Source: Desulfothermus sp964427155 (lineage in GTDB: Bacteria > Desulfobacterota > Desulfovibrionia > Desulfovibrionales > Desulfothermaceae). From it: a stretch of 64,000 bases of DNA. Numbering within the stretch: the first letter of the stretch is position 1; every line of letters starts with the position of its first letter. The stretch is taken from assembly GCA_964427155.1 (NCBI GenBank), contig CAYRSC010000024.1, forward strand, positions 124,001 through 188,000, in the 5' to 3' direction. Shown here piece after piece: positions 59,409-64,000 of the stretch. Both the position numbers and the translations under genes were made by a program. The notes under the pieces are model-generated. The model did not search any database. It saw nothing but the letters and a program-made list of their open reading frames with translations, and had not been told where the DNA came from.

Positions 59409-59600
59409 TCACCTTCTCTGGCCTTCCCATTTATCCAGGGGAATGGCCTCCTCTATAAGCATTATGGGTATCTCCTCCTTTATGGGGTACACCAGCTCAC
59501 ATCCCCTGCAGATGAGTCCATTCTCCTCAGGGGTAAGTTCCAGGTCCCCCTTACACTTTGGACATGCAAGAATCTCCAGAAGTTCCCTGTTAAGTGTCAT
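59409..59600 (-). CDS. Trm112-like zinc-binding protein
   Basis: 63 aa. ACPKCKGDLEL (CxxC at about 12-15) and a second CRGCELVYPIKEEIPIML form the Trm112/UPF0434 fold, a small zinc protein that in other organisms supports methyltransferases. Good ribosome site GAGGAGG before the ATG. Lies upstream of the second hsp20 gene on the same strand; a transcript reading through from here would contain the structured hsp20 leader. Confidence 0.9.
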   Translation of the reverse strand: MTLNRELLEILACPKCKGDLELTPEENGLICRGCELVYPIKEEIPIMLIEEAIPLDKWEGQRR

Positions 59601-59648
59601 GGTTTTCCTCCTCGTTCTTTAAATAGTTTATTTCTGGCGTTACAAGAT

Positions 59649-59677
59649 TTGACATTCCCCCTTAAGGGCCCTAAAAG
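59649..59677 (+). promoter_or_regulatory. Promoter with operator-like inverted repeat for the PHP-U32 operon
   Basis: TTGACA at 59649-59654, 17-base spacer, TAAAAG at 59672-59677. A perfect inverted repeat CCCTAAA-AG-TTTAGGG at 59669-59684 covers the -10, an obvious place for a repressor. Confidence 0.6.
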
Positions 59678-59710
59678 TTTAGGGACATTTCAAAAAAAGG
59701 GGACAATTAT

Positions 59711-60580
59711 ATGAAACTGGTGGACCTTCACACCCATAGCACTGCATCAGATGGCACCTACTCTCCCACAGAGCTGGTTAAGCTGGCAAAGGAAAAGGGG
59801 CTCTGTGCTATTGCCATTACTGACCACGATACAACACGAGGGCTTGAGGAGTCAATTGAGGCAGGCAGGAAGTTCGGGATAGAGGTAATCTGTGGATGTG
59901 AGCTGAGCGTGGAATTTCCCCAGGGGCAGATGCACATTATCGGACTGTGGCTCCCCCTGCCCCCAAGGAAATTGGAGAAGGAACTAAAATATCTCAGGGA
60001 AAAGAGACACTCACGAAACAGAAAGATAATAGAGAAGTTGAACTTACTGGGCATAGATATCTCTTATGAGGATGTGCTCAGGGAGGTGGAGACAGGGGCC
60101 ACTGTGGGAAGACCCCACATTGCCAGGGCCCTGGTAAAAAAAGGGGCGGCTTCCTCTCTACAGGAGGCCTTTGACAAATTCATTGGTCCAAAGGGTCTGG
60201 CCTATGTTCCCAAGGAAAAGTTCTCTCCAGAAAAGGCCCTGGGCATCCTCAAGCGGGAAGGGGCAACAACCATCCTGGCACACCCCTTCTCCTTGAATCT
60301 CTCAGAAGGGGAATTGCGGGACCAGCTCAGGAGGCTAATCTCCCTGGGGCTGGATGGGATGGAGGTGTATTATTCCGAACATGACCGCGAGCACACAGAG
60401 CTGTATCTAGAGATCTGCAGGGACATGGGACTGTTAATTAGCGGGGGAAGTGATTTTCACGGGAGTGTAAAACCCCATATAGAGCTTGGGAGGGGACAAG
60501 GGAATCTCCAGATACCCTATGACCTGGTTGAGGAAATGAAAAGATATAGGAGGGAGAGGGGGTTGCATGTTAATTCCTGA
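59711..60580 (+). CDS. PHP-domain phosphoesterase (RNase AM / YciV type)
   Basis: 289 aa. Metal-binding PHP motifs: DLHTHSTASDG at 5-15, ITDHDTTRGL near 36-45, GCELSVEF near 63, HIIG near 76, GRPHIARAL near 133, LAHPF near 193 and GSDFHG near 255. Family members hydrolyse 3',5'-nucleoside bisphosphates such as pAp or trim short RNA from the 5' end. AGGGGA precedes the ATG by 8 bases. First gene of a plus-strand run; its end overlaps the U32 gene by 14 bases. Confidence 0.92.
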   Translation: MKLVDLHTHSTASDGTYSPTELVKLAKEKGLCAIAITDHDTTRGLEESIEAGRKFGIEVICGCELSVEFPQGQMHIIGLWLPLPPRKLEKELKYLREKRHSRNRKIIEKLNLLGIDISYEDVLREVETGATVGRPHIARALVKKGAASSLQEAFDKFIGPKGLAYVPKEKFSPEKALGILKREGATTILAHPFSLNLSEGELRDQLRRLISLGLDGMEVYYSEHDREHTELYLEICRDMGLLISGGSDFHGSVKPHIELGRGQGNLQIPYDLVEEMKRYRRERGLHVNS

Positions 60581-61799
60581 GCTCCTATGTCCTGCTGGAA
60601 ACATGGAGCGTCTTATCACCTGTGTTACCTATGGAGCGGATGCTGTATATGTAGGGGGAACACACCTGAGCCTCAGGGCAAAGACCTCTGGCTTTTCCTG
60701 GGATGATCTGAGGAGGGCAAGGGAGCTTACCAGGAAGAGTGGAAGGCGACTGTATTTCTGCCTGAATGTCTATCCCCTTGAAAGGGACATAGAAATGGTA
60801 AAGGACTATCTCTGCCAGGTGAAGGAAATAGGGGTAGATGCCCTTATCATCTCAGACCCAGGGATTATATACCTGGCCAGAGACCTGGCTCCTCATATCC
60901 CCATACACCTATCCACGCAGGCCAACACCACCAACTCAGAGGCAGTAAGATTCTGGAGAGATGCAGGTATAAAGAGGATAAACCTGGCACGGGAGCTCAC
61001 TTTAAGGGATATAGCAGAGATAAGAAAGAGGACATCTCCTCTGGATATGGAGCTTGAGGTCTTTGTGCATGGTGCAATGTGCATGGCCATATCTGGAAGG
61101 TGTTATTTGAGTGCCTATCTAACCGCTCGTTCTGCAAACAGGGGAGAGTGCACCCATGTGTGTAGATTTTCCTATAGGATAATAGGGCTTGCCCTGGAGG
61201 AAGAAAAGAGACAGGGGGAAGTTACCTGGGAATATCTGGAAGAGGGGAAGTTTTCCACATTTTTTGCACCAGAGGACCTGTGTCTCATAAAATATCTGCC
61301 CTGGTTTGTGAAAAAACACATACACGCCCTGAAGATAGAGGGGAGGATGAAGACCTCCTCCTATCTGGCGCCAGTGGTGGACACCTATGCCACTGCCTTG
61401 AGGGACGTCTCCCAGGGCAGGTTCAGGTTAGAGAACTATCTGAAAGAGATAGCCCTTGGCTCCACCAGAAAATGTTCCACAGGATTTTTTCTGGGGAAAA
61501 AGAGGGTGGCAGCTATCACCCCGGCCAGGGACTCAGCACCAGTGGTTATGAGGGTAAGGGAGAAGATGGGGGGACATCGCTGGGAGGTGGAGATAAAATC
61601 TAGGTGCAAGGACATATATACCCTGGAGATAATGGTACCAGGTCTTAAGAGGATAAGGGTGGATGGTGGAGATTACATGTTTGAGGACAGACAGGGAAAC
61701 AGGCTCAGAGAAGTCCACTCAGGCATGGTGTGTTATCTTTTGTGTGAAAATCCTCATATCCAGAAAGACCTTCTCATAAGAAAAAGGGGAGAGGGGTGA
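60567..61799 (+). CDS. Peptidase U32-family protein (tRNA/rRNA hydroxylation type)
   Basis: 410 aa. PELLCPAGNMERL at the start and YGADAVYVGG define the U32 family. The four cysteines of the predicted Fe-S site are in CMAISGRCYLS, and GECTHVCR (about 170-195). Characterised bacterial relatives (TrhP/YegQ, RlhA/YhbU) hydroxylate U34 of tRNA or a 23S rRNA cytidine rather than cleave peptides; the length and motif set fit TrhP-like. Start overlaps the PHP gene by 14 bases, stop overlaps the next gene by 4 (GTGA). Confidence 0.9.
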   Translation: MLIPELLCPAGNMERLITCVTYGADAVYVGGTHLSLRAKTSGFSWDDLRRARELTRKSGRRLYFCLNVYPLERDIEMVKDYLCQVKEIGVDALIISDPGIIYLARDLAPHIPIHLSTQANTTNSEAVRFWRDAGIKRINLARELTLRDIAEIRKRTSPLDMELEVFVHGAMCMAISGRCYLSAYLTARSANRGECTHVCRFSYRIIGLALEEEKRQGEVTWEYLEEGKFSTFFAPEDLCLIKYLPWFVKKHIHALKIEGRMKTSSYLAPVVDTYATALRDVSQGRFRLENYLKEIALGSTRKCSTGFFLGKKRVAAITPARDSAPVVMRVREKMGGHRWEVEIKSRCKDIYTLEIMVPGLKRIRVDGGDYMFEDRQGNRLREVHSGMVCYLLCENPHIQKDLLIRKRGEG

Positions 61800-62209
61800 A
61801 GAGGAGGTATTTTTTCTCTGGGGGAATAAGATTTGAGTGCCAGAGGTGTGGGATGTGCTGCACAGGAGAGCCAGGCACGGTGTATGTGAGCAGGGAAGAG
61901 ATAGAGAGGCTATCTGCCTTCCTCAAGGTGGAGATAAATGAATTTATCCAGCGATACCTATATCCCTTTCGTGACTCATACAGCCTAAAAGAGATGCAAG
62001 ATGGCAGGTGCATATTCTTTGATCCCCACAAAGGGTGCCTTGTCCATGAGGTAAAACCCGCCCAGTGCAGGACCTATCCCTTCTGGTTTAAAAATTTAAG
62101 GAGTGAAAAGAGATGGAAAGAGACCAGTGCCCAGTGTCCAGGCATTGGAAAGGGAAGGCTCTATACAGAGGAAGAGATATTGGAGATAATGGAACAAGCT
62201 CCTATTTGA
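61796..62209 (+). CDS. YkgJ-family cysteine cluster protein
   Basis: 137 aa, GTG start overlapping the U32 stop. The family pattern is clear: FECQRCGMCCTG near 14-25, then CIFFDPHKGCLVHEVKPAQCRTYPFW near 75-100 (quoted in parts: GCLVHEV, QCRTYPFW), with a final CPGIG near 123. UPF0153/YkgJ proteins probably bind zinc or an Fe-S cluster; activity unknown. Its coupling to a U32 protein, whose family uses Fe-S chemistry, hints at a maturation or electron role. Confidence 0.9.
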   Translation: MKRRYFFSGGIRFECQRCGMCCTGEPGTVYVSREEIERLSAFLKVEINEFIQRYLYPFRDSYSLKEMQDGRCIFFDPHKGCLVHEVKPAQCRTYPFWFKNLRSEKRWKETSAQCPGIGKGRLYTEEEILEIMEQAPI

Positions 62210-62282
62210 GCCAGATAGGCCCCTGTTGCAAAAGAAGATAAAAGAAATAAGGGAATAAAAGGCCCTCCCTTCCCACAACAGG

Positions 62283-62993
62283 CTAAAGCATGGATGGAGA
62301 GAGAAAAAAGCCCTTCAAGAGGGATATATTCTGATACTGCCTCGGTGTAGAGGTCTTTAATACCCTGGCCAGGCCCTCTTCATCTGGGGGAAGCCCTTCC
62401 ACCTCCAGCTCATTTGCCACGGCCCCTATCACCTCCTCTTGATGGGCATCGGTATTAAAGAGGGGGACGAGATCAAAACGCTGGAGCACCTCCTCATATA
62501 AAAACCAGTGTCTGGGCCTTATAAAGGAAAAGTCCTCGCTAAATAAATATCCTGCAAGCAGTATGTTGATGGAATTCATCTCCAGCCCATCCACCATAGA
62601 CAGGACCTCTTCCACTCCCCTGCCCATATCCCTTTGCCACCGAAACAGGTGGGCCACAAACACAAAGCTCTCCTCAGGGTCTATGTATCCCCCATTCCAG
62701 AACCTCTTAAAGGGGATAAGGAAGGGGACCTCTATGGCCCTGTTAGGGGAAATAATCACCAGATCAATCCCCTCTTCCAGGGTAATCTCAAGTCCAGCAT
62801 ATATCTTTATCCTGGGAAACTCCCTTTGTAGTTCCTTGATTTCCTCAGGATTCCATTGTATCTGATGTTCTGTTATCACCACCCCATCCAGACCCCTCTC
62901 CACTGCGACCCTGCACATGGAGGCGGGAGAGAGTCTGGAACATCCAGAATAGCGGGTGGTGTGCACGTGGCAATCAATAAGTATAGTCTTCAT
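62283..62993 (-). CDS. PHP-domain metal-dependent phosphoesterase
   Basis: 236 aa using the ATG at 62993, which has GGAG eight bases upstream; a frame extension to 63011 lacks a ribosome site. PHP motifs: DCHVHTTRYSGCS at 6-18, ITEHQ near 42, AGLEIT near 70, and FNTDAHQ near 190. Not the same subgroup as the PHP gene at 59711: it lacks GRPH. Substrate unknown. Divergent from map, sharing a 32-base spacer. Confidence 0.88.
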   Translation of the reverse strand: MKTILIDCHVHTTRYSGCSRLSPASMCRVAVERGLDGVVITEHQIQWNPEEIKELQREFPRIKIYAGLEITLEEGIDLVIISPNRAIEVPFLIPFKRFWNGGYIDPEESFVFVAHLFRWQRDMGRGVEEVLSMVDGLEMNSINILLAGYLFSEDFSFIRPRHWFLYEEVLQRFDLVPLFNTDAHQEEVIGAVANELEVEGLPPDEEGLARVLKTSTPRQYQNISLLKGFFLSPSML

Positions 62994-63025
62994 TGGGCTA
63001 ACTCCAACCATCAGGGGGCATTACC

Positions 63026-63907
63026 ATGAAAATAGGAAGAAATGACCCGTGTCCCTGTGGAAGCGGTCTTAAATATAAAAAATGCTGTTTAAAAAAGCAA
63101 CAACAGGCACAGTCCTTTAAGAACCTCAAGGAGCTCTACTATAAGAGATACAAGATACGCCTGAAGGAAAAAAGGGACATTGAGGGCATAAAAAGGGCAG
63201 GAGAGCTAGTTATACGCACCCTGGATATGGTGGAAAAGGAGATTCGTCCAGGCATCACCACAGACTATATAAACACGCTGGTCCATGAATTCACCATAAG
63301 ACACGGGGGTATCCCTGCCCCATTAAACTACAATGGGTTCCCAAAAAGTGTATGTGTCTCTGTAAATGAGGTAATATGTCACGGCATCCCTGGAGACAGG
63401 GTCCTTGAGGAAGGGGACATAGTAAATGTAGATGTGACCACCAGGCTCAGGGGATATTATGCCGACGCCAACAAGACCTATATGGTGGGCAGGGTCTCTA
63501 AGGAGGCAGAAAGGATAGTGAACGTGGCAAGGGAGGCATTAAAAAGGGGGCTGGCCCAGATAAGGCCGGGCAATACAGTGGGTGACATAGGATGGGCCAT
63601 CCAGCACTACGCAGAAAAGGAGATGGGTTGTTCTGTGGTGAGGGAGATGGTGGGGCATGGGGTTGGATTTGAATTCCATGAGCCCCCACAGATACCCCAC
63701 TATGGGAAAAAAGGCCATGGGATAGTCCTGGTACCAGGAATGGTATTCACTGTGGAGCCCATGATAAATTTAGGGAAAAAGGACCTTAAGATCCTGCCAG
63801 ACAACTGGACCGCTGTCACTGTGGATGGCTCTCTCTCTGCCCAGTTTGAGCAGACCATAGTGGTCACAGAAAGGGGGTATGAGAGCCTCACCCCCTATGA
63901 ACTCTAA
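63026..63907 (+). CDS. map: Methionine aminopeptidase with N-terminal SEC-C zinc motif
   Basis: Removes initiator Met. 293 aa: residues 1-24 are a SEC-C module, NDPCPCGSGLKYKKCC, as at the SecA C-terminus, likely guiding it to the ribosome. The catalytic pita-bread fold follows with H in VICHGIPGD (near 117), two metal Asp in VDVTTRLRGYYADANKT, H in MVGHGVGFEFHEPPQIP (near 213-228), and two Glu in FTVEPMI and QFEQTIVVTE. Type I length plus the zinc extension. Its stop overlaps a convergent gene by 4 bases. Confidence 0.95.
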   Translation: MKIGRNDPCPCGSGLKYKKCCLKKQQQAQSFKNLKELYYKRYKIRLKEKRDIEGIKRAGELVIRTLDMVEKEIRPGITTDYINTLVHEFTIRHGGIPAPLNYNGFPKSVCVSVNEVICHGIPGDRVLEEGDIVNVDVTTRLRGYYADANKTYMVGRVSKEAERIVNVAREALKRGLAQIRPGNTVGDIGWAIQHYAEKEMGCSVVREMVGHGVGFEFHEPPQIPHYGKKGHGIVLVPGMVFTVEPMINLGKKDLKILPDNWTAVTVDGSLSAQFEQTIVVTERGYESLTPYEL

Positions 63908-64000
63908 TCATACTTTATGGCACTAAACCTCATGAGTTTTTCCCAGCGATGAGATGCCTCTATACGCCTGATGGTACCGGTCTTTCCCCTCATTACAAGG
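63904..64000 (-). CDS. 3' end of an unidentified gene running off the window
   Basis: Minus-strand frame open from the window edge to a TAG at 63904-63906. The last residues read VMRGKTGTIRRIEASHRWEK then LMRFSAIKYD, basic and without stops. It ends convergent to map with a 4-base overlap, which fits the tight packing elsewhere. Too short to name a family; no function assigned. Confidence 0.5.
   Translation of the reverse strand, partial: LVMRGKTGTIRRIEASHRWEKLMRFSAIKYD

Noticed and set aside
62216..62282. Inverted repeat CCTGTTG / CAACAGG around the gap after the YkgJ-type gene
   Set aside because: Arms are only 7 bases and about 50 bases apart, with no U-tract; not a credible terminator or operator.
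1..64000. CRISPR arrays, insertion sequences, integrases, phage genes, rRNA
   Set aside because: I found no spaced repeats, transposase or integrase motifs, terminal inverted repeats or rRNA sequence anywhere in the window.

Overview
The window looks like chromosome from a Gram-negative, probably anaerobic and probably thermophilic bacterium. I would place it near the Desulfobacterota (old Deltaproteobacteria), but this is inference, because no marker gene settles it. The envelope is diderm: a complete Mla lipid-transport set, a trimeric-type porin and a second beta-barrel protein. Other pointers are SelB, NiFe-hydrogenase maturation genes (hypA, hypB), a two-gene SufC/SufB Fe-S assembly system, a double-cubane-cluster-type protein, TrpB2, two small heat-shock proteins, and strong use of AGG/AGA (Arg) and ATA (Ile) codons. 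Hand-counted 60-base samples of ordinary genes run about 45-53% GC. I see no insertion sequence, phage gene, integrase or CRISPR array. Genes are packed tightly and no stretch over 300 bases lacks a gene.

Layout. 1-2314: end of a branched-chain amino-acid-type (Liv) ABC operon. 2339-3979: malic enzyme. 3986-6242 (minus): hypB, hypA, M29 aminopeptidase. 6517-7794: double-cubane protein in a strikingly AT-rich patch. 7861-10305 (minus): Cys-rich small protein, trpB2, Crp/Fnr regulator. 10410-11171: outer-membrane barrel. 11195-12454: murA. 12504-12577: tRNA-His. 12592-27370 (minus): a long run of selB, a cyclic-nucleotide cassette (FecR-domain protein, CHASE2 adenylate cyclase, cNMP-gated MscS channel), uvrA, mlaA-C-D-F-E and lysA. 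27386-28369: birA. 28550-35693 (plus): aminotransferase, hydantoinase-like ATPase, HDAC-like deacetylase and a two-component system. 35677-41488 (minus): a biotin operon, bioB-FabZ-like-SDR-ACP-KAS-hotdog-bioF-bioD. 41663-47909 (minus): sufB, sufC, rhomboid, a RluD-CoaE fusion, a second RluA-type synthase and the CCA enzyme. 48015-49385: porin. 49561-54729 (minus): a complete liv operon plus marC. 54951-58457 (plus): an Lrp-type regulator and putA, divergent from liv. 58526-59600 (minus): two hsp20 genes and a Trm112-like protein. 59711-64000: PHP phosphoesterases, a U32 protein, a Cys-cluster protein, methionine aminopeptidase and the end of one unknown gene.

How the genes work together. The biotin operon carries its own small fatty-acid-synthase set and none of the known pimelate genes (bioC/H/W/Z). 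Its pimeloyl thioester is therefore probably built by the dedicated ACP/KAS/SDR/dehydratase set, and BirA is encoded in the same window. The FecR-CHASE2-cyclase-channel row can be read as an envelope sensor that makes cAMP, which then gates an ion channel. The liv operon and the lrp-putA pair share one control region and suggest amino-acid uptake linked to proline catabolism. cca, the RluA-type enzymes and a tRNA gene lacking an encoded CCA fit together as RNA maturation.

The observations I find most worth a second look are: (a) a cryptic degenerate GGDEF domain fused to the MlaF ATPase; (b) the biotin cluster, whose two hotdog proteins appear to split the dehydratase active site; (c) the cAMP-channel cassette; (d) an hsp20 leader whose Shine-Dalgarno is matched by a perfect upstream anti-Shine-Dalgarno; (e) sharp AT-rich mosaic patches inside otherwise intact genes.
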